A stretch of 26,268 bases of DNA from Mnemiopsis leidyi (GCA_000226015.1 JH152673.1:79959-106226); one strand, 5' to 3'. Shown: positions 1-10,876, numbered from the stretch's first letter. Program-made: numbers and translations. Notes: generated from the letters alone by a model not told the origin.

Positions 1-44
<44 letters not shown>

Positions 45-47
45 GTG

Positions 48-116
<69 letters not shown>

Positions 117-147
117 TGTGTGTGTGAGTGTGTGTGTGAGTCTGTGT
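1..147. repeat. (GT)n microsatellite at window edge
   Basis: Nearly pure GT dinucleotide repeat with a few interruptions (TGTTG near 43-50, and GAGTG units after 114). It begins before the window, so its true length is unknown. Confidence 0.97.
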
Positions 148-1355
148 TTGCATTGAGCATGAATAAAGTGAAGTAAAGATGTCAAATGCATGAGAAGATT
201 GCTGCTATTTGTAGCAGAAAGTACAAGAAATACTTTTGTCGGGCCCGTCAAAGAACTAAATACGCAGCATCCTACAGCGCATTGTACAAACACACACACC
301 TACTTCTCAAGTATGCTTTCACGTATCTCACCTTTGAACGAAACATTTACACAGCATGATGAAAACAGATGAGACACTTGCACTCAGGCGACACATCATA
401 GACAATAGCTGTCGCGACAACCACCAAATGTGCGACAGAGCACCTACTACGGAACTTCACGTTATATAACAATGTGCTTGCTGGGCGGGTAGCACATTGG
501 CACTTCACTACCACACTTCCTATCTGAACATTCACACGCGAAGAATTTCACCGTAATCTGGTAACTCAAGGTAGGAATACTGGCTGTATTCTTTGTTAAA
601 GAGCAATAATAATGGCGTTCTGCATTGTAACCAGACAAATTGTATTGTAAATTGTAATGTATCCGAGTTAATTAGTGTTAATAATGGCTCATCTTGATAA
701 GTCGAGACAAATTAATCCTGATTAATGTGCTAAATCTAAGTTCAGAGAAAACCTTGAAATGGAGATCGCCTATCCAGCGACAAATAAGAATGACAAAAAT
801 GTACAAAATAAAGCTAGGAAGTATGTATTAGGAAGAGGGCAGTTTGAATCGGGCGTGAAGGAAAATAATTCACGCATTGTGCTGTGTGTACTCAGCTAAG
901 GGCGAACTACGTTATAGTTATACAGCAAACTGTGTAGATTGTAGTAAACGTAGTTGTGGTTAGTCACAGTTATCCAACCAATAGTGCAAGCAATGCAGAG
1001 AGTCGCGATATTTGTAATTTCACGAAAACCTTAAATGTACAAACTATCCATCTGAGAGCAAAAGATAAACAAATCGATAAAAATTGATAAAAAATAACTA
1101 ACGTTTTGTAAAAAGCTTACCATTATAGTTTGCAATAGAGAGAATAAAACATCGCGAGATTATCAAAAATGTTCAATAAGTTAGAGCAAGGATTTACAAA
1201 TGCAATAACAAGAGTTGTCAATAAAAAATCAGAGATTAATCGATACCGGCCGATTACCGTTATGCGATTCTCAGGCCCAAACAAAGCATTCAATAAACCT
1301 GTAAATTACCCTTGACCGTCAAAATTTGGAGATTTGAAAGCTGATTGATCCACTA
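148..1355. other. Intergenic stretch, no gene seen
   Basis: AT-rich sequence with only short unsupported reading frames (for example 190-372). I see no conserved protein motif, RNA gene or clear repeat. The part nearest 1355 should hold the 3' UTR of the minus-strand acylglycerol kinase gene, but I found no AATAAA on that strand here. Confidence 0.5.
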
Positions 1356-2525
1356 TCAACTGATACCGAGAAAATCACTAAGTGTTTGCATAAGGTTTAA
1401 TACAGAACGGGGGATCTCGGGTAAAATATTAACACTCTCCACAGGTATCGTATTTCGGGGAACAAACATACTTAGGGAGTCTGTCAGATACTTAATTTTA
1501 ATTGTTCTGCAATCGACTGATTCTCCATCCACAAAGAATTTCCCTTCAGAGAGAGGGACGACACTAATTTCCTGGGAATGGGACTCAACAGGAACCTCGC
1601 CTAGTGTTAATTTAGTCAGGAGACCGGACTGTCTCTTGTCGATTATCTTCCCCCCGATCAGTTCAAAGAACTGACTCCGGTCCAGAACGGGAGGCAGGGA
1701 GTGCGCCACTAGTCCTGTCCGCTCTCCTGGCCTAACCGTCAGGTTAGCTAGCTCTTCTATCCGACCATCTAACTTAACTTTGATGTTGCACGGCCAGGTC
1801 GAACTGCAGCAGTATCTCAACATGGCTGCAGCTGTCTGAAGTCCGCCCAGCCACCAAAACTTGGGAATAAAATCTATAGCACCCTTTATGGAGCCCCATG
1901 TGAAGTAGGACATAGCGAAGATTGTGTTACCTTTGGCGGGACTAATTTCCATGATTGGTACACTCTGAATGTTGCCCTCCACAATGTTGCTGATAGACTG
2001 ACAGATGGCATCGACTTTAGTCAAAGAGTCCGGGTCATTAAGGTACCTGGAACAGAAGGTATTGTGAGATCCGAGAGGTATGAACCCGACGGGAAGGTGT
2101 TTGTGTTTCTTGTTCCTGAGGAGCGCAGTTACGGTATCCTGCAACATGCCGTCCCCTCCTGCCACCACTACCGCCTCAGTCCGTGCAGGCAGGTACTTTA
2201 AGAGCGAACTGACGTGACCTTCATAGGATGTGGGGACTATCACGAAGTTCACTCCGCTGCAACTCAGCATGGGCAGGGCGAACTTCTTAAACGTTTTCGA
2301 GGCTTTTCCATCGCTGGAGGAGGGGTTGAGAAAGACAACGACCTCTTTGATCTGAGTGTCAGTAGACACGGGCTGAGTGTTGTGGTTTTGTATCTTCAGA
2401 CAATACTGCCGCAGAAGCAGGTTCTCTTTGTACCGATTGTAGCCGTACACCGCACCCCCTGCAGCCAGTCCGCTGAAAAACACGGACTTCTTCCAGTGCG
2501 TCCGGATTGTTCTGACGAGCTTCAT
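1356..2525 (-). CDS. AGK: Acylglycerol kinase, mitochondrial (AGK/MULK)
   Basis: Lipid kinase that phosphorylates mono- and diacylglycerol to lysophosphatidic and phosphatidic acid. In vertebrates AGK is also a kinase-independent subunit of the TIM22 carrier import complex in the mitochondrial inner membrane. The 389-aa product starts with the family-typical basic N-terminus (RTIRTHWKKS) and a hydrophobic stretch at about 15-30. The diacylglycerol-kinase catalytic domain follows: VVFLNPSSSDGKA near 62-75, YEGH near 101, the nucleotide-binding loop VVVAGGDGMLQD (GGDG at 123-126), and GFIPLGSHNTF. Human AGK is about 422 aa, so this copy is slightly short; the human central insert is mostly missing. 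The frame stays open to an ATG at 2612, but I chose 2525. That ATG gives the conserved N-terminus and sits one base after a splice-acceptor-like sequence. The coding region has no intron. Confidence 0.93.
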   Translation of the reverse strand: MKLVRTIRTHWKKSVFFSGLAAGGAVYGYNRYKENLLLRQYCLKIQNHNTQPVSTDTQIKEVVVFLNPSSSDGKASKTFKKFALPMLSCSGVNFVIVPTSYEGHVSSLLKYLPARTEAVVVAGGDGMLQDTVTALLRNKKHKHLPVGFIPLGSHNTFCSRYLNDPDSLTKVDAICQSISNIVEGNIQSVPIMEISPAKGNTIFAMSYFTWGSIKGAIDFIPKFWWLGGLQTAAAMLRYCCSSTWPCNIKVKLDGRIEELANLTVRPGERTGLVAHSLPPVLDRSQFFELIGGKIIDKRQSGLLTKLTLGEVPVESHSQEISVVPLSEGKFFVDGESVDCRTIKIKYLTDSLSMFVPRNTIPVESVNILPEIPRSVLNLMQTLSDFLGIS

Positions 2526-3060
2526 GCTGGATATAGAAGTGGGATGAGTTAGCGTTGAAGTGTATCGTGTCGGGTTGTCCAGTACAGAGGGTACTGATAA
2601 CGAAATAGACACAAAATTAATAACAATTAGTCGACACGTCTCGTAAGGTTAATGATTAGGCGAGCAGACCATGACAGACAAAATTAAATCATGCACGGAG
2701 GTTGTACTAAAAGGAGTTGCGAATTTGTTGTACGGGTTGCTAACCGCACACTTAATACTGGGGCTGCAGGTTGCATAAATCAAGTTTGAAATGACACACA
2801 AAGGTTGTATTACTAAAAATCTGACAAAAATTAAATTATTTGAAGCCTAAAGCAGAGGAATGTTTAAGGCCGGAATTGAACTATTGTTAAAATACAATAC
2901 ACACGATGGAAAGATTAGAGCGCAGTGTATACATTATCCTGGTTAAGTCAGTAAGAAATTAGATCTTTACACAGCCCAATGCACTGAGATTATCATAACT
3001 GAACACAACTATAAATCCTAAATTATACAAAATAAATGACAATTACAAGAGAGCAGGAGG
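2526..3060. other. AGK-WDR6 intergenic region
   Basis: About 535 bp between the AGK start and the WDR6 stop. It contains the 5' region of AGK, including a pyrimidine-rich tract ending in CAG directly before the ATG, and the 3' end of WDR6. No gene or repeat recognised. Confidence 0.5.
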
Positions 3061-5910
3061 TCACATGATAAACTCTTGGAGCCCTTTACCGCACACCAAA
3101 ACGGCAAGGTCTGCATAGCTGGCGGTGGTGGATATGACCAAATCATGGGGATCCGGTACATCCACGTAGCAGCAATACACGGGCTGCAGATCTCTGTCTA
3201 AAACATACAGTCTTTGGTCACTTCCGACAGTAATAAGCCTATCAGTGTTTAAAAACCTAACAGCAATGCCGGCAGAAAAATGAGTGGTCCGTCTAGCAAG
3301 AGGGGTGATAGAGTCCAGACGGGAATCACTAGCTGATAAGGACGACCTGATTACATCACCATCATCACCTATGGTTAAAACCTCTGCAGAGGGCCCTAAT
3401 CTTAGATCTAGTCCGTTGATACCAGAGGAATGCAGTCGGCAACTAAACTTGCTATCTATAGCGCTCTCTCTTATGTTCAGTCCCTGTACCATGCCGAATG
3501 TGGTGGATAATAACAGCAGGAGCGAGCCAGTTTCAGGACAACTAACTGTCAATTTGACCCGAGTGATACAGTTGTGCTGATAATGCGACAAGAGTCTGAT
3601 AAACCGGCTGTCAGGGGTGTAACCCAACAGGTAAACTTCTCCATTTGACAAGCCACACGCTACCATACACAAAAACTGAGAATCTGTCGACCCACAGCAG
3701 TCCACTGACATCACTCGTTGGTCGTTGTCCGAGTTTCGCTGGTCGAACCTGTAGCTGGAGTTGTAGCCCACTGGAATGTGGGTGCCGCTGACGACAGTGT
3801 AGTCCGATACCAGGTCCAGGTCAGTCCGGTCTGGTGGGATGTGCCAGGCTTTTAGAGAGCCCCGCCCGCCCGCACTGAATAGAACTCCGCAGTCTGAAAC
3901 ACAGACTGACCGAACATTAGAAATGTGACCGGAGATTGTGACTGAGTGGTCTTGAGAGTGTGCGATCAGGGAGCAGTCTTCTCCAGCAGATACTATCAGA
4001 TCACGGTGGTAGACCGCCGAGTTTATCTCAGAACCGTGATTCACACTACCGTATCGTTTATAGAGGTTCAAGGTTACTTTCTGTTTTAAAGTTTTGACTT
4101 GGTAGTTCTTCACGTAGGCAAAGTGCACGAAACTTTCGTCAAATTGAGCGTCCCAACTGCGATGTCCACCGCCACATTCCACACAAAATATCGTATCACC
4201 TGACTCCAAAACTGTCATCTTAAACTGTTGACCGTGGAAGTAGTGCATTACGGTTAACACGTCTTGTTGTTCCAACCTTTCTACCCAGTAAACTCCCGAC
4301 ATAGGCTTGTATTTCTTGACAATGACCAGACTTTCCTTCTCAATTTTTAGATGCCTTACATTCCCATCTCTACCGACGGAGACAACAAGATTTTGTTGAG
4401 TTGTAAGCTGACTGATCCCATTCTCCCCGTGTAAACCGCTCACACTGAACAGCGGGGATTTTGCTTCACAGGACTTAATTTTAAGAGGATAAAGATGAAT
4501 TCCTCCCCGGCGATCTCCAACGACAAGGAATTCTTCGGACTCATTAATGCACGCAGAGGTTAACCACCTATTTCTACACTTAGGCAGTACAAATGTTTCT
4601 AACGTTTCAGCAGTTAAACTTTCGCTCATTTTCCATAAAACAAGATGGCCAGCATCCTGACAAGATATGAAAAACTTCCTATCACTACCTTTGCAAGAAA
4701 CAGCTGTCAAAGAATATATTTTACTTTCCCGATCACAATTTACGTAAGAGAATCTGAGACTTTCACAATCAAGAAGACATATGCGACCTGTAATACCACC
4801 AACAATAACGAGACCATCCAACTTACAATGTGTAGAGTAACCCTTGAACCCTGACTCAGCTGATGACAAGACGATATGGAAATCTCTGACTTCACTGTCA
4901 TACACCCTCACCTCACCGCTTGACAGCTGAACCAATAACCTTGCATTAGTTATCCAACAAACCCACTTAGGTGATTCCAAGTCGAGATCAGACTCGAAGT
5001 TCTGCTGGTGGTGCTGGTTTTTGCTAGTTATGGAGTATTCCACAACAGATGAGTCCCAACCTCCGGTAACAACAGTGTTGTTCCTGCAACAGACACTCCT
5101 GATCCCATTTCCAGAGTGAGGTGTGATATTTGACATTTTCTCGCCAGTCTCACAGCGCCAGACAATACACTGGTTATCTTCTCCCACAGTAACAACTCCC
5201 TCGCACCACGGCATCAGTGCCACCTTTAAAACTCTAGCTGTGTGGCCGTATAGTCTGTGTTCTATTTCCCCTGACCAGCGGTCCCATATTATCAGTGTTC
5301 GATCGTCAGATACAGAAAACAGCTTCTTTTCAGTTAACTTAATATCAAATATAACTCCGCTGTGGCCCTCATACGACATGACTACCTTAGACTGAAGTAG
5401 CGGTTTCCACAACAATGGTTTGTTAAAGACAGTTCCTGAGCAACAAACCAACACACCTTCCTCAACAACTAAACAACCACCATAAATTATGCAGCAACTA
5501 TCACACTGTACGTCCTGCACGCTTGCCAGTGTAAAACTGTCTAAAATAGCTACACTATTGTAGGAGAACAAAACGGCTATGGATTTCTCGCCCATCCACA
5601 CGGCTGAAATGATCCAGTCTTTCAAGCGGCGCTCTGGACGAGATATATTCATCTTGGAGTCATGTGACATATCTACTATAGAAATACTACGGCCCCCACA
5701 CACCAGGAGAGAAGAGTTACTCACGTAGAGAGAATGTATAGCCTGGTGTTTGAACACTTTCAGTCGCTGTTTTGTTTTTAGATTCACCAGGTAGGAGGAG
5801 TATGCTGCAACTACTGAGTTGTCATCAGCGATGCACACAGCAGTCACGGCCACAGATGTTCGGCCAACTTTTACTGGAAGTGTTGACTCTGATTTACCTT
5901 GAACCATCAT
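3061..5910 (-). CDS. WDR6: WD repeat protein WDR6 (tRNA 2'-O-methyltransferase partner)
   Basis: Beta-propeller protein of the WDR6/Trm734 family. It positions the methyltransferase FTSJ1 (yeast Trm7) to form Gm/Cm at wobble position 34 of certain tRNAs, in the cytoplasm. The 949-aa product has many WD40 repeats. The clearest are near residues 181-210 (GHSGVIFDIK to DDRTLIIWD), 222-252 (GHTARVLKVALMP, GEDNQCIVW) and 265-293 (HSGNGIRSVC, TGGWDSSVVEY). A later GEDCSLIAHSQ/GHISNVRSV block is also typical of WDR6. Human WDR6 is about 1,121 aa, so this copy is shorter, with both ends apparently complete. The coding region is a single exon. Two Met codons open the frame; a TTTAG acceptor-like sequence lies two bases upstream of the first. 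Confidence 0.92.
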   Translation of the reverse strand: MMVQGKSESTLPVKVGRTSVAVTAVCIADDNSVVAAYSSYLVNLKTKQRLKVFKHQAIHSLYVSNSSLLVCGGRSISIVDMSHDSKMNISRPERRLKDWIISAVWMGEKSIAVLFSYNSVAILDSFTLASVQDVQCDSCCIIYGGCLVVEEGVLVCCSGTVFNKPLLWKPLLQSKVVMSYEGHSGVIFDIKLTEKKLFSVSDDRTLIIWDRWSGEIEHRLYGHTARVLKVALMPWCEGVVTVGEDNQCIVWRCETGEKMSNITPHSGNGIRSVCCRNNTVVTGGWDSSVVEYSITSKNQHHQQNFESDLDLESPKWVCWITNARLLVQLSSGEVRVYDSEVRDFHIVLSSAESGFKGYSTHCKLDGLVIVGGITGRICLLDCESLRFSYVNCDRESKIYSLTAVSCKGSDRKFFISCQDAGHLVLWKMSESLTAETLETFVLPKCRNRWLTSACINESEEFLVVGDRRGGIHLYPLKIKSCEAKSPLFSVSGLHGENGISQLTTQQNLVVSVGRDGNVRHLKIEKESLVIVKKYKPMSGVYWVERLEQQDVLTVMHYFHGQQFKMTVLESGDTIFCVECGGGHRSWDAQFDESFVHFAYVKNYQVKTLKQKVTLNLYKRYGSVNHGSEINSAVYHRDLIVSAGEDCSLIAHSQDHSVTISGHISNVRSVCVSDCGVLFSAGGRGSLKAWHIPPDRTDLDLVSDYTVVSGTHIPVGYNSSYRFDQRNSDNDQRVMSVDCCGSTDSQFLCMVACGLSNGEVYLLGYTPDSRFIRLLSHYQHNCITRVKLTVSCPETGSLLLLLSTTFGMVQGLNIRESAIDSKFSCRLHSSGINGLDLRLGPSAEVLTIGDDGDVIRSSLSASDSRLDSITPLARRTTHFSAGIAVRFLNTDRLITVGSDQRLYVLDRDLQPVYCCYVDVPDPHDLVISTTASYADLAVLVCGKGLQEFIM

Positions 5911-7272
5911 GCCTAAACTAAAGTGGTGGGTTAGAAACTGGAAAGTAAAAATCGAAAGTAAAAACTGGGAATAAAAGAATGTGAATTTGTTATCATTAAG
6001 AATTCAAATAAGATTTCCAAGATGTTTAAAGTCTCTTGCACCGCACACGACTAATGCAAATAGATTACATAGCGTACAAAAGTAACCAAGATCGCTGTAA
6101 TTCAATATAAAATGTGATCAGAATACATGTTGTTATATACACAAAATTAAATTACCAAATATAAATACTTCCAAAAACCATCAACATAAAACAAATTACC
6201 AGCAAAAGTCAGCCAGTAGAAACAAATCCCATGTTCGATTCAGCCATCATTGTAAGTCACATAATACTAAAAATCCCTCCAGTCTCCATCAATGTAAATT
6301 TTTTGACAGTAAGGCCCAAACACGCATAGTTAAATTAAATTCTTTCTGTCCACGAACAAAAAGCTTGCAGTCAAGTCGACTAGGAAATAACGTCTTATAT
6401 CTAAGTAATGCTACCCTGGTACACATTAAGTTTTATTAACATCTCGAGTGTAAAGATTATGATGCGAGCATAAGCAGCAGCTTAAAAACTTTAAATTGCC
6501 ACTTCATGCGTAAGTTTGCCATGCTGGATCGAATAGCAGTTAAAAGCTCAAAGAGATAAATCTTGCTACAGAGTGCACAGTAACAGATCTTGTCAAAGGA
6601 AATAATGGCAGTAATAACATTCATCATCAAAATGTGATCAAATCATAATATATGCAGCATAGAAAAAAGAATGGCTGTTTAAACACTCAACAGATGTCCC
6701 GACATAATTTTGTAAGCTAAGTTTTAAATTTCAACTAGAAAATATTTTTTATGAGTGTAATTGCATGTTAGCTTTTGCATGCAGGAAAAATAACTGCCGA
6801 TTTTGTGCATTACACTTACAATGATATTAGCAAGCGCAAGCTTGGTAAAGGTTTGAGGTAAGACATATCAAGAAAACATACAGAATTGAATAATCATCTC
6901 CCTGGAGACTTTATTCCAATTTTCATAGTTCATCAAAAATTAGGCAGTAGTATTACAGAATTATATAATTTTATCCCAGAGACTCAATTTCCAATATCTC
7001 TAGTTCATGCAAAAGTAGGCAATAACATTCATATTATTAGATGCTGCTTGTAGGTTAGTGAATATCAAAATAGGGGAATGTTGGACTAAATATGTATCAT
7101 GCAATGCTACAAATTCTATTTGTCAATTATGATATCTCTGGCCATGCAATTAATATACAAACATTTAACACCTAACCAAGGTTGTTGCCTAACATAATAT
7201 TATCATGAATCAATTAGCTGCACAGTGTAAAAATTGTCAGAATACCAAGTATGAAATCCTGTGCAAGTATGA
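5911..7272. other. DCTN4-WDR6 intergenic region / DCTN4 3' UTR
   Basis: About 1.36 kb of AT-rich DNA between the DCTN4 stop and the WDR6 start. A possible minus-strand polyadenylation signal (AATAAA, plus-strand TTTATT) is at 6910-6915, about 360 bases past the DCTN4 stop. An imperfect duplication lies at 6895-7042. No other gene seen. Confidence 0.5.
6895..7042. repeat. Imperfect 74-bp tandem duplication
   Basis: Two diverged units repeat with GAGACT anchors at 6905 and 6979 (period 74). Both carry matching blocks of the form CCAATNNTCNTAGTTCAT followed by AAANTAGGCANTANNATT. The duplication lies in the presumed 3' UTR of DCTN4. Confidence 0.6.
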
Positions 7273-8619
7273 TTAAATGGATCCAAGAACAACAGTAACA
7301 CAAGGCATGACATTAACATCTTCTGGGTCTTTTTGCTCCTCTGGTCGAATGGAGGGGGTCATAGCTTTGTACTTGTACTTCAGCTGAAAACCCATGGTGA
7401 CATCACCAGATGAAACAAGTGGTTTGACATTGATAACAAAGGTAAGTTTGTTCATTCGCCTAGCTACAACTATTTCAGGATCATCATCAAAGTCTTGAAT
7501 AGCACTTTCAGTGTCATATTGTGCAGTGTCATCCCTTGCAGCTAGAACTAGCTCTTTACTTGGAAGTTGGATTTCTGTAGTTAGCTTAGAATAAAAGAAA
7601 TGGCTATCAGGCAAGGGTAACAACTCAACAGGAAGATTATATTCTGTTGGATTGGTAAGAGAAAATTGAACTTTAGAAAATTCTCCAGAGGTTAGGGAAG
7701 CCATCTTTACAATTCTAAACCTAGGAACAAAACGCAGAGCAATTTGGTGAATTTTAAACTTTATCGAAGAAGGGTTGAACTCTGGTTTACTAAGATTGTG
7801 CTCACATTCTCTACATCTTTGAGATCTTTTCACCATCAGATGAGTACAGTTTGGTTTAAGATCACAAGCATAATATACTTCATTGGATGGCTGATTTATT
7901 CTGCTAGCAATTGAAGCATAGTGGTATGGTTCACCAGGATTAGTGTAGTATTTTTCATCAGCTGGCTCTGTTTCCTCCTTTGGTTCAACAGGAGTAAAAT
8001 TATTGAGAACATTTTCATCGAATTGACCAGATCCAGTTAAATTCATGCTGAATGAACTCCGGGCCAGTTTGGAGAATGGCAGTAGCTTGTCACTTATTCC
8101 CAGAGAACCAAGGAAGCTACCTCTTCGTTGACGCTTTCTCTTTTCCATCTCCACCTTTTCTTTTTGAATCAAATGCCTGTAGTAATTAATAATACCTATC
8201 ATCCAAGTATCCTCTACTTGAGGCTCTATCCAAGGACCATTAGAAGCAGCTTTATCAGGTTGATTAACATCCCTAGTAGTCCAGAAACAAAATGAACACT
8301 GAAGGTAGTATACTTTTTTGAATTGACCAAATCCTTTGACTTTTCCAGCTTCTCTTCGCACCATTGGTACTTGGGCAGAGCGAACTTGAAGGATGTTAGT
8401 ACAATTGGGGCACTCAAGGCAACTTTGACATTTGTTCTTCATAGACTTCGCTTCAGCAGAGGGAATATTTTCAAGACAATGAGGGCAGTAATAGGAATCA
8501 ACTTCATGTGAAACACATTTTGGACACCTAAGAGTGACACAGTACTTGCAGAAAAAGAGGTGAATAAGTGGCATACATTTACCACACGCACAAGTGTAGT
8601 TGACTTCACACTCTGTCAT
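7273..8619 (-). CDS. DCTN4: Dynactin subunit 4 (p62)
   Basis: p62 subunit of the dynactin pointed-end complex, the cofactor of cytoplasmic dynein for microtubule transport. The 448-aa product matches the family length (human 460 aa). It has the N-terminal cysteine-rich zinc-binding region (CACGKC, FFCKYC, CPKCVSHEVDSYYCPHCLENIPSAEAK, CQSCLECPNC), then YYLQCSFCFWTTRDV. Next comes a basic helical segment (QKEKVEMEKRKRQRR), then the hallmark CRECEHNLSKPEFNPSSIKFKI and a beta-rich C-terminal half with PSKELVLAARDDTAQYD and DDPEIVVARRMNKL. The frame is open to an ATG at 8652. The ATG at 8619 is preferred because a TTTATCAG acceptor-like site ends two bases before it, and MTECEVNYTC is a more natural start. 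The coding region has no intron. Confidence 0.94.
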   Translation of the reverse strand: MTECEVNYTCACGKCMPLIHLFFCKYCVTLRCPKCVSHEVDSYYCPHCLENIPSAEAKSMKNKCQSCLECPNCTNILQVRSAQVPMVRREAGKVKGFGQFKKVYYLQCSFCFWTTRDVNQPDKAASNGPWIEPQVEDTWMIGIINYYRHLIQKEKVEMEKRKRQRRGSFLGSLGISDKLLPFSKLARSSFSMNLTGSGQFDENVLNNFTPVEPKEETEPADEKYYTNPGEPYHYASIASRINQPSNEVYYACDLKPNCTHLMVKRSQRCRECEHNLSKPEFNPSSIKFKIHQIALRFVPRFRIVKMASLTSGEFSKVQFSLTNPTEYNLPVELLPLPDSHFFYSKLTTEIQLPSKELVLAARDDTAQYDTESAIQDFDDDPEIVVARRMNKLTFVINVKPLVSSGDVTMGFQLKYKYKAMTPSIRPEEQKDPEDVNVMPCVTVVLGSI

Positions 8620-9591
8620 GCCTGATAAAGCAACAAATTTATAAACTAGCATAGATTGATATCATTTTCTATCAGAATAGGTAATAGGAATAACACAGCC
8701 TCATATTGAAGGCAATTGGATCACTTTCAATAAAATGCTAAATTTAAGCTTGAACATAAATGGTTCTTAAATCTCAAGTCTCTTCCAAAACTTCAATAAA
8801 TCATATTGAAGTCTAAGCTACGATACAGATGCGAACGCAGCCACAAGAACCTGAGAACCAAAGTGTCAAGTTTCTTCCAAAAGTTAACTTTTTGATACAA
8901 AACAAACGCATAGGATAAAGGATTATAGGATCTAAGCCTACCAAAAGGATAGCTTTTTCCTCTGAACAAAATACTGAGCGGTTAGGTGAATAGGTTTTGT
9001 AACAATTGAATATTCTACGTTTTTACAAAAGATCTTATATGACCATGTGTGCCACGAAAACGATTTGACAACATAGAAGGACTATGAACTACACTCCTTA
9101 ACAGAACAAACAAAATAGAAATAGTCAAAAGAGCAACACTCAAAACTGCAAAAATAAAATTGATCTTAGGTAACATCAAATGATTTGTGAAAAGGTGCTT
9201 CTTTGAGGTAGTTTTGTGGTACTCTTTAAGGATTCTAGTGCACTTAGCTTGGCCCTAAGACTGATTGTTTTATAAGACTATTGTTTTTAGAATTTCATTT
9301 AATTTAAAGTGTATAATGCACCGTTACTGTCATTGCTATTACAATTTTCTCATCAAGTTAGTTTTCAAATTAAAACTAGCAAGAAGAAGTTTGCTACTGT
9401 TGTTTCAAATTGCATGCAGTCAAGAAGCAGGATGTTTAGCCGGGAAAGTGGACAAACTAATCCTAACGTTTGGCCATTATATCTGAACTAGAGTGTAGGG
9501 ATGTATAAGGATAGAATTTTAATAAAAAAACTGGCTTTCTATGTAAACTTACTCAATGCAAGAAAATCCCGTGGAGTAGAAATATTGATTA
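8620..9591. other. Upstream of DCTN4, no gene seen
   Basis: AT-rich, no convincing coding sequence on either strand. It should contain the DCTN4 promoter or outron. Overlapping short frames at 9265-9491 show no recognisable protein features. Confidence 0.45.
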
Positions 9592-9813
9592 AAGTGTAGC
9601 TCCACACGCAATCAAACACTCTTCGACAATTCATTCGCAGTAAGAGGACCAAAGCTCTGGAATCGAGTGCCTGTTGCAGTGAAAGCCGAAAAATCATTTG
9701 ATGGTTTTAAAGTAAGCTTGTCGAAGTTTCAGGTTATACCGGTTTCAGGTTATACCTGCAGCTGGTCCAATTCGCTAGTGGACTTCACACCAACACGGTG
9801 GTCAGACATCTGA
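9592..9813 (+). mobile_element. Non-LTR retrotransposon remnant (C-terminal end of reverse transcriptase ORF)
   Basis: A plus-strand frame reads NSFAVRGPKLWNRVPVAVKA, continues KSFDGFKVSLSKF and ends at TGA 9811-9813. The pattern NSF-x-RGPKLWN-x-P followed by FK-x-L is the usual extreme C-terminus of LINE reverse transcriptases of the CR1/L2/jockey kind. Upstream the frame is stopped and the rest of the element is missing, as expected for a 5'-truncated copy. Downstream come TGATGACC and a short repetitive tail (ACAAAGTAACAAAGTAAGTAA, 9841-9864). The GGTTTCAGGTTATACC block (9726-9755) is locally duplicated. Confidence 0.72.
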
Positions 9814-9869
9814 TGACCTTTCCTGCTCGAGGATAAACCACAACAAAGTAACAAAGTAAGTAATGAAAG

Positions 9870-10540
9870 GTTGCAAAAACATCGGACTGCATAGATTACA
9901 CGACAATGGTGGTGAGAGAAACATGCTAACACGCAGCAAAGAGCCACACATACAGTGAAAGGGAATGCCGTTCTAGTAATTTCGAAACCCCAATCAGTTT
10001 ATATTGATCATCTATCCATGTGAGTTTCATCAGTTACAAAATTACCTACCCTCAGTAACCCCTATGTTATGGTCGATAGTATATGCAATGTTCCTTTAGG
10101 GCGACTTTTGAAAATATACTATTATTTGTTGCTCTGAACTTCAAATCGCTAAGCACACATTTATTACACAGCAACAATATTCACGCCACGCCTCTAGCTC
10201 CGCAATTCGTTAATCTTAGATAGCCATGAGCCACGAAATATCAATTCCATGGATACTACGATACAACGATACAAATAATGCAAAATGAATTAAATAAGAT
10301 TCATTAAATTCACGATATAGTCGTAAGTCTTAAAGCAGCATCCGTTAACTGAAACTCACTTTTTGTAAGTGACGCCTCCAGATGCTAGGTTTGCACTTCG
10401 CGGTAGCGAGGGCAACGTCTAACCTTGTTTACGTTTGCACTTTTGCCGACTGCCACGAAGTTAATCATTAATTGAATTTGGTTCATTAAGCTGGAGGTAC
10501 TTTTAATTTCAGAAGCTTTGCGTGAAGTTGCTAAGTTAGT
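9870..10540. other. Intergenic, no gene seen
   Basis: No gene, RNA or clear repeat recognised; the foldback repeat cluster begins at its right end. Confidence 0.4.
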
Positions 10541-10748
10541 ACAGGGCTCTAGCTCTGATTACAGTTTCTAACGGGCGATGCGCGTCTAGAACTTCTTCAA
10601 AATTCAGGCCAGAAATGCGTGAGAGCGCGTGATGGCCGCGACAGTAGGTTATCAACCTAAAACAAATTACATGTTACAGTGAACAACATAAAACGTTTAA
10701 AAAAGCTCACACTTTTTATATGCCGGCGCATAATCGGTCTTGACGAGA

Positions 10749-10876
10749 TTTGTCGCGGTGATACCCGACTCACACGTTTCGTTAGACGGATATAATCTCG
10801 TCAAGACGAGATTACATCCGTCTAACGTTCTAACGTTCAGCTTTAGCTGCGTGAGTCGGGTTTCACTGCGACAAGA
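10749..10876. repeat. Long imperfect inverted repeat (hairpin)
   Basis: The left arm starts TTTGTCGCGGTGATACCCGA and reaches GGATATAATCTCGTC. The right arm is its reverse complement, with mismatches and a small insert, and ends CCCGACTCACGC mirrored as GCGTGAGTCGGGTTTCACTG then CGACAAG. Arms of roughly 50-70 bp meet near 10802. Single-arm copies lie at about 10934-11032 and 11508-11574. Confidence 0.78.

Noticed and set aside
2526-2612. N-terminal extension of AGK to an ATG at 2612
   Set aside because: The extension is not conserved and contains an acceptor-like tract. The family-typical N-terminus starts at 2525.
8226-8511. Short frames on both strands inside DCTN4
   Set aside because: Shadows of the strongly conserved DCTN4 coding region.
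1356-8619. Operon of AGK, WDR6 and DCTN4
   Set aside because: Same strand, but gaps of 0.5-1.4 kb and no polycistronic evidence; only the trans-splicing hint remains.
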